Below, in pieces: positions 1 through 9,533 of a DNA stretch of 64,000 nucleotides (position 1 is the first letter of the stretch; each line of letters opens with the position of its first letter). This DNA comes from Pseudomonadota bacterium (GTDB lineage: Bacteria > Desulfobacterota > SM23-61), in the NCBI GenBank assembly GCA_018819135.1, contig JAHJQK010000142.1:1-64000 (forward strand). Reading direction: 5' to 3'. A model generated the notes under the pieces. That model worked only from the letters and a program-made list of their open reading frames with translations, was not told the DNA's origin and did no database searches. The position numbers and the translations under genes are program-made.

Positions 1-7
1 AATAAAA

Positions 8-36
8 TTGACATAACCCATTAATATGTTTATACT
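8..36 (+). promoter_or_regulatory. Putative sigma70-type promoter for the integrase gene
   Basis: TTGACA at 8-13 and TATACT at 31-36 are separated by exactly 17 bases, an almost consensus vegetative promoter. The integrase start codon lies 55 bases further downstream. This is read directly from the sequence; activity is inferred. Confidence 0.6.
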
Positions 37-91
37 CACTTGTCGGTTAACACCGCAAATGGAATGAATACACCTATCGGGAAAATATTCT

Positions 92-514
92 ATGCTCAAT
101 ATACCGCCTGAGACATTGACGCTCTTTGTTGCACTCCTGGAAAAGCGAACCGTTCCTTCCCTTCAGCGCAATTTCTATAAGAAATGGCTGCGGTATTACT
201 TGGATTTCTGCGCCAAATACCGCCTTCCCGATTCCTCCTCGAAAAGCCTGCCGCAGTTTCTTGCCAAGCTGCGGGAAAAGAAACAGACTGACGAGCAGAT
301 CAAGCAAGCGGCTCATGCCGTATCAGTTTATCTCGATCTGAAGCGACCATCCAAAATGGCACCGGCCTCAGCGCCGGCAATATCAGCCCCATATGCAGCG
401 GAGCAGGCGACACCTCGGTCTCGGCCGCTATCAATGGCTTCCGGTATGCCGTCTCCAGCTTTGGCAGGCTCCGATCCGGCGTCATCTGACGTGCAGACCG
501 CATGGAAGGAAATG
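92..514 (+). pseudogene. Tyrosine recombinase (integron-integrase-like), N-terminal fragment
   Basis: About 140 residues of an integrase-like protein. Residues 1-85 resemble the helical N-terminal domain that precedes the core-binding domain in deltaproteobacterial integron-type integrases (LPQFLAKLREKKQTDEQIKQ is typical). A Pro/Ala/Ser-rich linker follows, then TAWKEM, where the SAM-like core-binding domain would begin. At about 495-514 the reading frame runs into the antisense of livH, so the core-binding and catalytic domains (R..HxxR..Y) are absent. The gene cannot make an active recombinase. A near-consensus promoter lies upstream. The family call rests on pattern recognition of the N-terminal domain and the linker. 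Confidence 0.6.
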
Positions 515-1131
515 CCGACCATTACGCCAGCCGCCCCGGCCAGGGCCGAGGCAATCCCGAAGGTGACGAGAACGATCCGGTCCACGTTCACCCCCAGAAA
601 ACTCGCCGTCAGATGGCTTTCGGCCACGGCCCTCATGGCCCGGCCCATTTTGGTCTTGGTGATGAGGAAGTAAAGGACAACCATCAGGGAGAGGGAGATC
701 CCCAGGATCAGGATTTTGGCGGCACTGATCACATAGGGGCCAACCTCCAAATTCACGGTGGTGATGGCCTCCGGGAATCTTGTCCCGTAACCGCCGAAAA
801 GTTTGACCGCCAGGTTCTGGATAATAATGGTGACCCCGATGGTGCTCAGAAGCGGGGCCAGGTGGAAATCCTTACGGAGGGGCCGGATGGCCAGGAATTC
901 AACGATGAGTCCCAGTACACCCGTGGCCACCATCGTCAGGGGGAGGGTGATGTAGAGAGGAAGGCCGGTCCACAGGATGATGAAAATGCCCATAAAAGAG
1001 CCGGCCATCAGGACTTCCCCATGGGCGAAATGCAGCACCCTCAGCACCCCAAAAATCAGAGTGTAGCCGATGGCCACCAACGAATAGGTGGCCCCAAGCA
1101 TGAGCCCGTTGATCAGTTGTTGAAGGATCAT
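496..1131 (-). pseudogene. livH: Branched-chain amino-acid ABC transporter permease LivH, 3' truncated
   Basis: The start ATG at 1131 overlaps the stop of the upstream FeS subunit gene (ATGA). About 212 residues match LivH: a hydrophobic protein with the typical opening (QQLINGLMLGATYSLVAIG), the GYTLIFGVLRVLHFAHGEV segment and the ALAGAAGVMVGI segment. LivH is normally near 290 residues. After SFHAV (about position 496) the similarity stops and the frame continues into the opposite strand of the integrase fragment, so the last two or three membrane segments are lost. The other transporter genes (livM, livG, livF, binding protein) would be expected beyond this point and are not in the window. 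Its position at the end of the hydroxylase operon suggests uptake of a substrate of that pathway, which is an inference. Confidence 0.75.
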
Positions 1132-1607
1132 TTCCCCCTCATCTTGGCGGCAGCCGCCATCACCGAGTCGATGACCTGCTTGTACCCGGTACAGCGGCAC
1201 AGGACCCCGGACATGGCCAACCGGACCTCTTCTTCGGTGGGGTTCGGATTCTCTTTGAGGAAATGATAGGCAGTCATAAGCTGCCCGGGGGTACAAAAAC
1301 CACACTGCAGCCCATGATGTTCTTGAAAAGCCTCCTGCAGCGGGTGCAGTTTCCCACCCTGGGCCACCCCCTCCACGGTCATGATCTCCGCCCCGTCGGC
1401 CTGGATGGCAAACATGAGGCAAGAGCGGACCGGCTCCCCGTTGAGGAGAACCGTGCAAGAGCCGCAAATCCCGTGCTCACACCCGACGTGCGTCCCCGTT
1501 AGCTCCAGGTCTTCTCGCAGAAAATCGACTAGATGTTTTCTGGGTTCGACTTCCCCCTGAACTTCCCGCCCATTGACCTTCACTCGAATGCGACGCCTGT
1601 CGGCCAT
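1128..1607 (-). CDS. Molybdenum hydroxylase small subunit, 2x[2Fe-2S] (set 1)
   Basis: 159 residues, the usual length for the CoxS/XdhC-type iron-sulfur subunit. The N-terminal plant-type ferredoxin domain carries CEHGICGSC followed by a fourth Cys, and the C-terminal all-helical domain carries CGFCTPG and CRCTGY, together binding two [2Fe-2S] clusters. These pass electrons from the molybdopterin cytosine dinucleotide site of the large subunit to the FAD subunit. The start lies one base after the stop of the FAD subunit gene, and the end overlaps livH by four bases. It belongs to the minus-strand operon that begins with gcdA. The substrate of the complex is not known. Confidence 0.93.
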   Translation of the reverse strand: MADRRRIRVKVNGREVQGEVEPRKHLVDFLREDLELTGTHVGCEHGICGSCTVLLNGEPVRSCLMFAIQADGAEIMTVEGVAQGGKLHPLQEAFQEHHGLQCGFCTPGQLMTAYHFLKENPNPTEEEVRLAMSGVLCRCTGYKQVIDSVMAAAAKMRGK

Positions 1608-1608
1608 A

Positions 1609-2484
1609 TTATTTACCCCCTTTGATCTTGTTCCAGGCCTCCTGGAGTGATCTTTGCGTGAAAACCTTCGCCAGATTCCGGCGATACTCGGCAGAGGCGT
1701 GATAATCGGATTCGGGCTCCGTAGCCTGGGCCGCCAGGACTCCCGCCTCCATGATTAAGGCTGCGGTGATCACCTGGCCGGAAAGAAGTTTCTCCGCTTC
1801 CCTGGCGCGAAGGGGGGAGGGAGCGACTCCTCCCAGGGCAAGGCTCGCTTTCTGGCAACGCCCCTGACTGCCCATAAAAAGGAGAGCCGCCACCGAAACA
1901 ATGCCGAAATCACCATGGCGGCGACTGAATTCCATAAAAGACCAGCCCGTATTCGGAGGAAGGGTGGGAATCCTCACTTCTACGAGGATCTCTGAAGGTT
2001 CCAGGGCCGAAGTGAGGTAGGTTACGAAGAACTCCTCCGCCCTCAAGAGTCTTTCTCCCGACGGCCCCACCACCTTCATTGTGCCTTCCAGTGCAGAGAT
2101 GACAACGGGGATCTCTGCCGTGGGATCGGCATGAACCAGGCTTCCCCCCATGGTCCCCCGGGTGCGGATGGGAAGATGACCGATGTAGGAGATAGCCTCG
2201 GCCAGAATGGGACACTTTTTCTGAATCAACGGGGAGACTTCCAGGGACCTCTCTCGCGTCAGACCCCCGATGACCAGTTCATCCTTTTCTTCTCGAATAT
2301 AATCGAGTTCCTTCACCTGATTGATGTCCACCAATACCTTTGGCCGGGCCACGCGGAAGTTCAACATGGGAATGAGGCTCTGGCCTCCGGCAAGAACTTT
2401 GGCCTCTTCCCCGTAACGCTCCAAGAGTCCAATGGCTTCCGGCACAGTAGCAGGAGTAAAATATTCAAAGGCGCATGGTTTCAT
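1609..2484 (-). CDS. Molybdenum hydroxylase FAD-binding subunit (set 1)
   Basis: 291 residues, the CoxM-type medium subunit of the xanthine dehydrogenase family. FAD-binding motifs are visible: AGGQS near residue 33 and TMGGSLVHADPTAE near residue 110. The C-terminal CO-dehydrogenase flavoprotein domain ends with the usual SAEYRRNLAKVFTQRSL stretch, so it is complete. It takes electrons from the [2Fe-2S] subunit. It sits between the SRPBCC protein (15 bases upstream) and the FeS subunit. Confidence 0.92.
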   Translation of the reverse strand: MKPCAFEYFTPATVPEAIGLLERYGEEAKVLAGGQSLIPMLNFRVARPKVLVDINQVKELDYIREEKDELVIGGLTRERSLEVSPLIQKKCPILAEAISYIGHLPIRTRGTMGGSLVHADPTAEIPVVISALEGTMKVVGPSGERLLRAEEFFVTYLTSALEPSEILVEVRIPTLPPNTGWSFMEFSRRHGDFGIVSVAALLFMGSQGRCQKASLALGGVAPSPLRAREAEKLLSGQVITAALIMEAGVLAAQATEPESDYHASAEYRRNLAKVFTQRSLQEAWNKIKGGK

Positions 2485-2498
2485 TTTTCTCTCCTATC

Positions 2499-2942
2499 TC
2501 ACCCTGCGGGTTTCAGGATTTTTTCCATATTCTTGAAAAACTGCTCCAACAGCATCTTGGCCACCCCGCCAATCATCCTTTGCCCAACCCCGGCGAGCAA
2601 TCCCCCCACCTGGACATCCCCTTGGTAGGAAATGAGGGTCTTCTGGTCCTGGGGGGTTAATTGGATGAGCGCCTCTCCCTTTACAAAACCAGGAAGTCCC
2701 TTCCCCTCGCCAATCAAGCGGGTGCGATGGGGTGGCTCGGCATCGGCAATTTCCATTTTCCCTTTATAGGACCCTTTTACCGCGGCTATGCCGATCTTTA
2801 AGTAGACATCAAATTTACCCGGCTCCCGCTCCTCCAGTTTCTCACATCCCGGCAGGGCCTCCTGCAGGTGCTGGGGAGTATTGAAGACCTCCCAGACCCT
2901 TGCCTGGGGGGCCGGAAAGGTATAGGTTCCTTCGATCTTCAT
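2499..2942 (-). CDS. CoxG-like SRPBCC family protein
   Basis: 147 residues of the CoxG/START-like fold. It begins with the KIEGTYTFPAPQARVWEVF pattern, and conserved LPGCEKLE, YKGKMEI and GGLLAGVGQRMI stretches match carbon-monoxide dehydrogenase subunit G proteins. In aerobic CO oxidisers CoxG helps anchor the enzyme to the membrane; in other hydroxylase operons its role is not settled. A good ribosome site (AAGGAG) precedes the ATG. Its position between the large and FAD subunit genes supports a role in assembling or docking this complex. Confidence 0.88.
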   Translation of the reverse strand: MKIEGTYTFPAPQARVWEVFNTPQHLQEALPGCEKLEEREPGKFDVYLKIGIAAVKGSYKGKMEIADAEPPHRTRLIGEGKGLPGFVKGEALIQLTPQDQKTLISYQGDVQVGGLLAGVGQRMIGGVAKMLLEQFFKNMEKILKPAG

Positions 2943-3021
2943 CTATCACTCTCCTTCGTGATCCATAAGCGATGTCTTAAGCCCACCGCGCTAATCTTTA
3001 ATAGAATCAATCCACTTTTTG

Positions 3022-5442
3022 CTATTTTTTCTTTTTGGCCTTCTGAATCAGGTGCCATATTTTGTTCGGGCTGAGGGGCAACTCGTCTATCTCCACCCCA
3101 CAAGGAGCCAGAGCATCCGCAACGGCGTTTCCGATGGCCACCGGTACGGACATGCTGGAAGCTTCTCCTGTTCCCTTGGAGCCCAGGGCCGTTAACGGCG
3201 AGGGAGTTTCGATGTGACCGATCGCGACCTTGGGTACCTCCATGGCCGTGGGTACGAGGTAATCCTGGAAGGAGGCGGTCAGGCATTGACCATTTTCATC
3301 GTACGCAAACTCTTCATAGAGGCTACCTCCCAAGGCATGGGTAAGGCTCCCCATGACTTGCCCTTCCACGATCATAGGATTGAGGATTGTCCCGGCATCG
3401 TGCACGCTGGCCCATTTCAAGAACTTCACCTGGCCTGTCTCCGGATCTACCTCCACCACGATGGCCTCGGCCACAAAACCGTAGGTATTGGAGGAATTCA
3501 CCCGGTCCAGGTCATCCGGGGGCTTGGAGGTGGGCATGCAATAAAGACTGGTTCCGAAAAGACCCGCGTCCATTCCTTCCGGCAGGGCGGACTGGTCCCA
3601 GTGGGCTACCCCGGCCACGTGCCGCAGGCGGATGGATTTTTCCGGAGAGCCCTTGACGAAGACTTTCCCTTCCTCCATCACCATGTCTTCTATATTGGCT
3701 TCCAATATATGGCCGGCAATCTTTAACATCTTTTCCTTAACCTGTCTGGCTGCCCGAACGACCGCCGTCGTTCCTTGCGAAGCGAAACGGCTGGAAAAGC
3801 TGCCGGTCGTGATGGAGTACAGCCGATCATGGGTATCCACTACATTACTGACCGTCACATCCTTGGGGTCGATTCCAAACTCGTCGGCCACGATCTGGGA
3901 GATTACCGTCTCGTGCCCCTGCCCTTGCGGGTTGGTACAAACCATCACATGAACCCCTCCCAGGGGGTCCACTTTCACCACGGCCGATTCTCCGGATCCC
4001 GACTTGGGACGCTCTTGCTTCCGTTCCTCTACGGTCTTCCCTATGGCGACGTAGGCAATATTGGTGACCGAAGGGTCCACCACAGAGGTAAGACCGATGC
4101 CGACCAGCCTTCCTTCGGCCCTGGCCTTTTTTTGTTCTGCCCTCATCTTTTTATAATCGATCAGATCAAGGGCCATCTGGAAGGCCTTGGGGTAGTTGCC
4201 CGCATCGTAAATCCCTCCGGTGGCCGTGGTGTATGGGAATTGATCCGCCTGGATAAAATTCTTAAAGCGCACCTCCGCCGGGTCCATCCCCAACTTGGCC
4301 GCGACCATGTCCACCAGACGTTCCAGGCTGAAATAAAGCTCCTGACAGCCATATCCACGGTTCGGGGCCGTAAGGCACTTGTTGGTGCCCACCACCAATA
4401 CTTCTCGCTCTAAGTTCCTGATTTGGTAAGCCCCGGTATGATTCCCGGTACTCCGATAGGCGCAGCCGGGCTCCGGAGGCCGGATGTAACCTCCGGTATT
4501 ATCGATCGCCTTGTCCTTTAAACCCAGAATCGTCCCGTCCTTCTTGACGGCAGCTTCCATGTAAGTGACCCGATCCGTTCCGGTGGCACTGGCTAACAGA
4601 TGCTCCCTCCGGTCCTCGATCCATTTCACCGTTCCCCCAATCTTTTTAGCCGCTAAGGTAATTAAAGCGACGTATGGATACATTCCGGTCTTGGTCCCAA
4701 AACCGCCTCCGATGTCTGCGGGAACGATCCAGCGCATTTTGTTTTCCGGGATTCCCAGAGCAATGGCCACCAAGGAGTGATTGACAAACGGCCCCTGGTA
4801 ATTGTTGTAGACCACATATTCTTCAGAAAAAGGATTGTAGGAAGCAATCACCCCGTAGGTTTCAATGGGAGTAGAGCCGTATTTGGGGAATTTAAACTTC
4901 CCCTTTACCACTAATTCTGCTTCCTTGTAGGCCTTCTCCATGTCTCCGTACTTAAAGAATCGATGGTTATAGATGTTGCTGCCGATGTTTTCATGCAGGA
5001 TCGGGGCTCCGGGCTTGATGGCCTCCTCGATGTCTACGACCGCCGGCAAAGGATCGTATTCCACCTCGATCAAGTCAAGGGCATCTTCAGCTAAGTAGCG
5101 GTTATCGGCCACCGCTACGGCCACGGGTTCTCCCACAAAGCGAACCTTATCCACCGCACAACAGTAATACTTGGGCGGTACCGAAACGCCTACGGGGAAA
5201 GGCTGAGACATCTTGGCCACTTCTGCACCGGTTAATATCCCTATAACTCCGGGAGATTCAAGGGCTTGCGAAATGTCGATTCCCTTGATCCAAGCATGGG
5301 CATAAGGGCTGCGCAGTATGGCTGCATGCTTCATATTGGGTAGCCGAATATCATCCATAAAATTACCCCGCCCTGCCAAAAGCCTCAGGTCTTCCTTCCT
5401 TTTCATGCTCTTGCCGACCCATTTTCTTGGAACCTCAGGCAT
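3022..5442 (-). CDS. Molybdenum hydroxylase large subunit (set 1)
   Basis: 806 residues, full length for a CoxL/XdhA-type molybdopterin-binding subunit. It has the N-terminal a/b-hammerhead domain (LLAGRGNFMDDIRLPNM, RSPYAHAWI), GGGFGTKTG for cofactor binding near residue 250, an active-site loop reading NRGYGCQE, GQGHET, and the C-terminal GSKGTGEASS that carries the catalytic Glu. The loop is not the AYxCSFR of true aerobic CO dehydrogenases, so CO is an unlikely substrate. It probably hydroxylates a heterocyclic, aromatic or carbonyl carbon using water. GAGGAG lies just upstream of the ATG. It heads the hydroxylase part of the operon and is followed by the CoxG-like, FAD and FeS genes. Confidence 0.92.
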   Translation of the reverse strand: MPEVPRKWVGKSMKRKEDLRLLAGRGNFMDDIRLPNMKHAAILRSPYAHAWIKGIDISQALESPGVIGILTGAEVAKMSQPFPVGVSVPPKYYCCAVDKVRFVGEPVAVAVADNRYLAEDALDLIEVEYDPLPAVVDIEEAIKPGAPILHENIGSNIYNHRFFKYGDMEKAYKEAELVVKGKFKFPKYGSTPIETYGVIASYNPFSEEYVVYNNYQGPFVNHSLVAIALGIPENKMRWIVPADIGGGFGTKTGMYPYVALITLAAKKIGGTVKWIEDRREHLLASATGTDRVTYMEAAVKKDGTILGLKDKAIDNTGGYIRPPEPGCAYRSTGNHTGAYQIRNLEREVLVVGTNKCLTAPNRGYGCQELYFSLERLVDMVAAKLGMDPAEVRFKNFIQADQFPYTTATGGIYDAGNYPKAFQMALDLIDYKKMRAEQKKARAEGRLVGIGLTSVVDPSVTNIAYVAIGKTVEERKQERPKSGSGESAVVKVDPLGGVHVMVCTNPQGQGHETVISQIVADEFGIDPKDVTVSNVVDTHDRLYSITTGSFSSRFASQGTTAVVRAARQVKEKMLKIAGHILEANIEDMVMEEGKVFVKGSPEKSIRLRHVAGVAHWDQSALPEGMDAGLFGTSLYCMPTSKPPDDLDRVNSSNTYGFVAEAIVVEVDPETGQVKFLKWASVHDAGTILNPMIVEGQVMGSLTHALGGSLYEEFAYDENGQCLTASFQDYLVPTAMEVPKVAIGHIETPSPLTALGSKGTGEASSMSVPVAIGNAVADALAPCGVEIDELPLSPNKIWHLIQKAKKKK

Positions 5443-5595
5443 ATGTTCTCCTCTTAAGCAAGATTTATCTTTCTATAAAAAATACTTACGAAACCGTCCC
5501 GAACGGATTTTCATTCTCCGTTCTCAATCACAGCCGAAATTTCGTGTCAAGAGTTATTCCGGCGCACGAAAGATATTTTTTATTGATCAGTTAGG

Positions 5596-6288
5596 TCAAT
5601 CTTGGAACCAGGATAAGGTATGAATGGAATAATTGAAAGTAAGCTTCTTCTTAAGGACTGGATCGTAAAGCTCCCCTTCAAACCGATCCGCAAAGACGAT
5701 CCCTCCTGTCTTCAGGGGAGGGGTTCCCGAATAAATCGTGATTCCTTCAAGGGATCCCTGCACTTTCTGCTGGACCAAGCGTATTAACTCTCGCGGGGGA
5801 AGAATGGTGGCCAGGCTTGATTCTTGGTAGAGCACTTTCCTGTCCTCTCGGGTGGCCCAGCTGCGAATCTCGATGTTGTCCCAATGCTCTTTGATTTCAT
5901 CGTAATTCCACAAGCTCCGGGAGATAATGGTGGGGCAGACCTGCTTAGATTTCAAAATATCGAGCCTCTCTAACTCCCGGTCGGTATGATCGCTCCCCAA
6001 TCCTACCCATAGGCCTTGGGGATTAACCAGGAGTACATATTCAATCTCTCCAGAAGTTTCTTGGCCCTGCACATATATATCCCCATCAAAGGCAATCCCC
6101 TGAGGAGGCTTGGGGTAGAAGGTGGGCACTGAAGGTGGGGGTTTGACCCCTTCTTTTTGCAACTCTTCGATATGCCTTCTGACCGCTGCCTGATCGCGGC
6201 CTGTGTATCCACACAAAATGGCTCCTTTAATTTCCAAGGAGATCTCCCTCTTGCCCTCTTTACCTTCCAAAGTAAAAGATTGATTCAT
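5596..6288 (-). CDS. DUF2848 family protein
   Basis: About 230 residues. The central GLGSDHTDRELE block followed by SKQVCPTIISRSLW is characteristic of DUF2848, a family thought to adopt a fumarylacetoacetate-hydrolase-like fold; no reaction is established for it as far as I know. I chose the ATG at 6288 (MNQSFTLEG) rather than the TTG nine bases upstream. The gene lies between the broken CoA ligase and the hydroxylase genes on the same strand, which suggests a step in the same catabolic pathway, perhaps hydrolysis of a C-C bond or lactone. That function is a guess from context only. Confidence 0.75.
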   Translation of the reverse strand: MNQSFTLEGKEGKREISLEIKGAILCGYTGRDQAAVRRHIEELQKEGVKPPPSVPTFYPKPPQGIAFDGDIYVQGQETSGEIEYVLLVNPQGLWVGLGSDHTDRELERLDILKSKQVCPTIISRSLWNYDEIKEHWDNIEIRSWATREDRKVLYQESSLATILPPRELIRLVQQKVQGSLEGITIYSGTPPLKTGGIVFADRFEGELYDPVLKKKLTFNYSIHTLSWFQD

Positions 6289-6349
6289 GGCTCCCAAAAT
6301 CCTTCTTGTTTTTTATTTTTTTCCTCAGAAACCAACACTTTCCCTGATA

Positions 6350-7602
6350 CTAATTTTTTTGGAGCTTCTCCTTTTCCCCTCGGCGCAGCTCTCTTCTCAA
6401 GATCTTCCCAGAGGAGGTTTTGGGAAGCTCCCTTACAAACTCGATCTCCCGCGGGTATTTGTAGGGCGCAATGGTCGCCTTCACATGTTCTTGAAGCTCC
6501 TTGGCCAGCTCCGGGGTGGGCTGATACCCTTCGTGCAGGACGACCCAGGCCTTCACCTTTTCTCCCATCTCCGGGTCAAAGACCCCGGCCACACCGGACT
6601 CCAGCACGGCTTTATGTTCCTGCAAGGCCGTTTCCACATCCGCCGGGGATATGCGGTAGCCGTGTGAAGTCATGATGTCGTCAGACCTGGAGCCGTACCA
6701 GAAATAACCCTCTTCATCCATGGTCGCCAGATCTTTGGTATCGTACCAATTGTTCGGAAAACATACTTCCTTCGTCCGTTCCGGATCTTTGAAATATTCT
6801 TTGAAAAGGCCTGGATGATCCCTCCGTAAAGCCAGATGCCCCATCTCGCCTGGAGGGAGTATTTCTCCCTTTTCGTTCACGATGGCCACCTCAATTCCCG
6901 GGAGGGGTTTGCCCATCGACCCAATCCTGACTTTCAGATTCGTCTGGGTGGTGCAGAATTCGTGGGCCTCTGTCTGTCCCATGCTATCCAAAATCTTCAC
7001 CTGGAAGCGACGCATCCATTCCCGCCATGTTTCAGCCAGCAGCGGCTCTCCGGAGCTGAGGCAATATTTTAAGGAACGGGTATCGTATCGCTTTTCGGCG
7101 TCCTTTACGGCCAGCATCATGCGGTAAATGGTCGGGGTCCCGGCAAATATCGTAATCTTATATTTTTGGATGAATTCGTAAGCCCTCTCGGAATTAAAGC
7201 GCTCATCGGCATAAATGGCCGTGGAGACGCCCCATCGAAAAGCAAAGAGGAAGTTGTGTCCGAGAGCATACATCCAGGTCAGGGCGGTAGGGCCGCCGCA
7301 GATATCCCCTCTCTCCAATCCCATAAGGCAATCATGTATTCGGGTTGATTCGGGGTGCGGATTACATATCGATCCCCCTTGGCAATGCCCAACTTGTGCA
7401 TGGCATTGGCCGCACGATCCGAAAGGTTTTTCAGCTCTCCATAGGTGATCTTCAGGTCCAGGTAATAAATGGCTACATCTTGGGCCCTCCCGTGTTCCGC
7501 CCAGTAGTCAACAATAAGCCGGGCCATGTTCAATTTTTCAGGAATGTCCAGTTTGAAAAAGCCCTGGCTATCCATGCGATGATACGTCTCATCCATTTTC
7601 AT
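6350..7602 (-). pseudogene. Acyl-CoA ligase (benzoate/2-aminobenzoate-CoA ligase-like) with internal deletion
   Basis: The ATG at 7602 opens about 98 residues of a normal N-terminus (ITYGELKNLSDRAANAMHKLG to PEYMIAL). At about 7315-7325 the frame changes and the sequence resumes at GLERGDICGGPTALTW, well into the family's AMP-binding domain. Roughly 120 residues are missing, including the SSGTTGxPKG phosphate-binding loop. Downstream parts are intact: SSGEPL, GQTEAHEF, the YxxGSRSDDIM hinge and PKTSSGKILRR with the catalytic Lys. A missing P-loop plus a frame change means no active enzyme can be made from this sequence. The remaining C-terminal half most resembles aromatic acid-CoA ligases. 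It lies between gcdA and DUF2848 on the same strand. Confidence 0.8.
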
Positions 7603-7701
7603 GGCCTTTTTTTACCCTCCTCCTTTTTTGCTTCGTAAAATATTAGACCCCCTCTGAATTGTCAAGCCAGAAAGGAGGCTGGCCGCTTCCCTCCTTTCTC
7701 C

Positions 7702-9435
7702 TTATCCCTTGATCAGTCTCGGGAGCATCATGTGGTTGTGGGGGCAGATCGATCTGGGGTTTTGATAAGCGGAGCCGGCAAAGGCTACCATATACTTCCG
7801 CATATCGGCAAAGGAGACGATTTCATCGACAAATCCTGTTTGGGCACAGTAAAGGGGCCTCGATTTATCATAATATTCCTGAGCCAGGATATTCATCTTT
7901 TCAATGATGGGCCTTAAGGGGCGACCCGCGTCCTTCTCCTTCACCAATCTTCTGGCAAAAGAGGCCACGGCGGCTGTTTCCCCGTGCATTACATAAATTT
8001 CTGTCGTAGGGGTTCCTAAAGTAAAAACGTTATTATTATTCGCCTGGGGCCCGCCCATAATGTAATGAGCAGCGGCCGTTCCTTTTCTTAGAACCACGCA
8101 CATCATCGGCATATTCGTCTGCTCAATGGAATAAATCAAGGACTGCCCCAACCCCAGGAGTTCAGCTTTCTCGGCTATGTCTCCTACATCGATGCCGGAC
8201 GTATCCTGAAACCAAATGATGGGCAGCCGGTCTCTGCCGCACTGCGTGACGAACTCATTCAACTTGATCAGCCCCTGCCGATAAAACTTTCCGCCGACGC
8301 CGGGGTAATGAGCATATTCAGGGTATCCCTTGGGCATGAATCCCTGCCGGTTCCCAATAATCCCGACCGCAAAGCCATCAATTTTTGCCAGGCCGGTGTA
8401 GACCTCCGGGCCATAATCAGGTCGGAACTCCATGTGTTCACTGTTATCCGTCAGCCGGGCAAGAACCTCTTCAAAATTGTAAGCCAGCTTTTGATTGAAG
8501 GGAACCAGCCGGTCGATCTCTGCGGTTGAAAACTTAGGTTCTTTGGGCTCGGCCACCCTGAAAAACTTGGGATGATAGGCAGGGAGATATTCCATGTATT
8601 CTTTCAGAGCATCTAAAACCCCTTCTTCGGTTTCAAAGACCGCCCGGAAGAAACCAGTGGAGTCGTAATGAATCTCCGCCCGTCCAGGAGGAACGCTCTT
8701 AAACTTTCTTGTGGCGTCAATAACCATCTCGGCCCCTTCTTCGTCAAAAAACCCTTTGGGACTCATCCCGCTTACTATGCCTCCTCCCCCGACGGCGATA
8801 TTGCAATTTTTATGGGCCAAAAGGATGGTGGGGCTGATCCCCTGGTATCCCCCTCCTGCCGGGTTGGTCCCATAAATTCCGGCAAGAACTGGAATCCCCA
8901 ATTTCTCAAGTTCAGCATGCCGGAAGAAGGTGGTCCCGCTTCCCCTCCGGTTGGCGTATACCTTCTCCTGTTCGGGGAGCTTCACCCCGCTGCAATTCAC
9001 TAACCAAACCAGAGGTAGATAGAGGTTCTTGGCCATGTCGGTAACCCGCAAAATATTTTCTGCCTGACCGGCAATCCAGGCCCCCGCCATTACTTTATTG
9101 TCAAAACCGATGATCACTGCCCATTTTCCGTTGATCTTACCCAGGCCATCGACCACGCCGGTTGTCCCTGATTCCTCATCCATGGGGTCAAAGAGGGTGT
9201 GCAAGGGGCACCAGGTTCCCGGGTCCAACAAATATTCCAGCCTCTGGTAGACGGTCATTTCCCCCCTTTTATTAATTTCTTCTGTGGAAATCCCCGCCTT
9301 TTTCACTTTCTCCACAGCCTCAGTAATCTTTTTTTCAACCTCTCTGATCTGTTTGACACTTTCTTCTGTACTCTTAATTTGTTTTTCGGTTAAGGGTTTA
9401 CCGAAATCAACCATTTTCTCAAAATATGCTTTCAT
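7702..9435 (-). CDS. gcdA: Glutaconyl-CoA decarboxylase alpha subunit-like carboxyltransferase
   Basis: 577 residues, close to the length of GcdA, the carboxyltransferase subunit of sodium-pumping glutaconyl-CoA decarboxylase. Two crotonase-like carboxyltransferase halves are visible: N-terminal GTTGVVDGLGKINGKWAVII, GSGTTFFRHAEL and NPAGGGYQGIS; C-terminal IGNRQGFMPKGYP, WFQDTSGIDVGDIAEKAELL and RKGTAAAHYIMGG. It transfers CO2 from an acyl-CoA to biotin on a partner protein. No biotin carrier or membrane decarboxylase subunit lies nearby, so the partners must be elsewhere, or this is a GcdA-like acyl-CoA carboxyltransferase for another substrate. A strong AGGAGG site precedes the ATG. It is the first gene of the minus-strand operon. 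Glutaconyl-CoA is the standard intermediate of anaerobic benzoyl-CoA breakdown, which fits the neighbourhood. Confidence 0.88.
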   Translation of the reverse strand: MKAYFEKMVDFGKPLTEKQIKSTEESVKQIREVEKKITEAVEKVKKAGISTEEINKRGEMTVYQRLEYLLDPGTWCPLHTLFDPMDEESGTTGVVDGLGKINGKWAVIIGFDNKVMAGAWIAGQAENILRVTDMAKNLYLPLVWLVNCSGVKLPEQEKVYANRRGSGTTFFRHAELEKLGIPVLAGIYGTNPAGGGYQGISPTILLAHKNCNIAVGGGGIVSGMSPKGFFDEEGAEMVIDATRKFKSVPPGRAEIHYDSTGFFRAVFETEEGVLDALKEYMEYLPAYHPKFFRVAEPKEPKFSTAEIDRLVPFNQKLAYNFEEVLARLTDNSEHMEFRPDYGPEVYTGLAKIDGFAVGIIGNRQGFMPKGYPEYAHYPGVGGKFYRQGLIKLNEFVTQCGRDRLPIIWFQDTSGIDVGDIAEKAELLGLGQSLIYSIEQTNMPMMCVVLRKGTAAAHYIMGGPQANNNNVFTLGTPTTEIYVMHGETAAVASFARRLVKEKDAGRPLRPIIEKMNILAQEYYDKSRPLYCAQTGFVDEIVSFADMRKYMVAFAGSAYQNPRSICPHNHMMLPRLIKG

Positions 9436-9533
9436 CTATCGTTCCTCCTGCTTTCAAGATTTCATGTTTAAACCATATCTAAAAATAAATATTTTAACAA
9501 GAAATTTTTCTCTATGCTTACCTTCCAAAAAGC

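Noticed and set aside
502-1266. Long plus-strand open frame antisense to livH and the FeS subunit gene
   Set aside because: It is rich in His, Asp, Gly and Gln without any domain, and the opposite strand encodes clear LivH and CoxS-type proteins.
2939-3286. Minus-strand frame overlapping the end of the set 1 large subunit
   Set aside because: Out-of-frame shadow of the large-subunit C-terminus, with no motif of its own.
3022-5442. Aerobic CO dehydrogenase identity for hydroxylase set 1 because of the CoxG-like gene
   Set aside because: The active-site loop is RGYGCQE, not AYxCSFR, so a generic molybdenum hydroxylase is the safer call.
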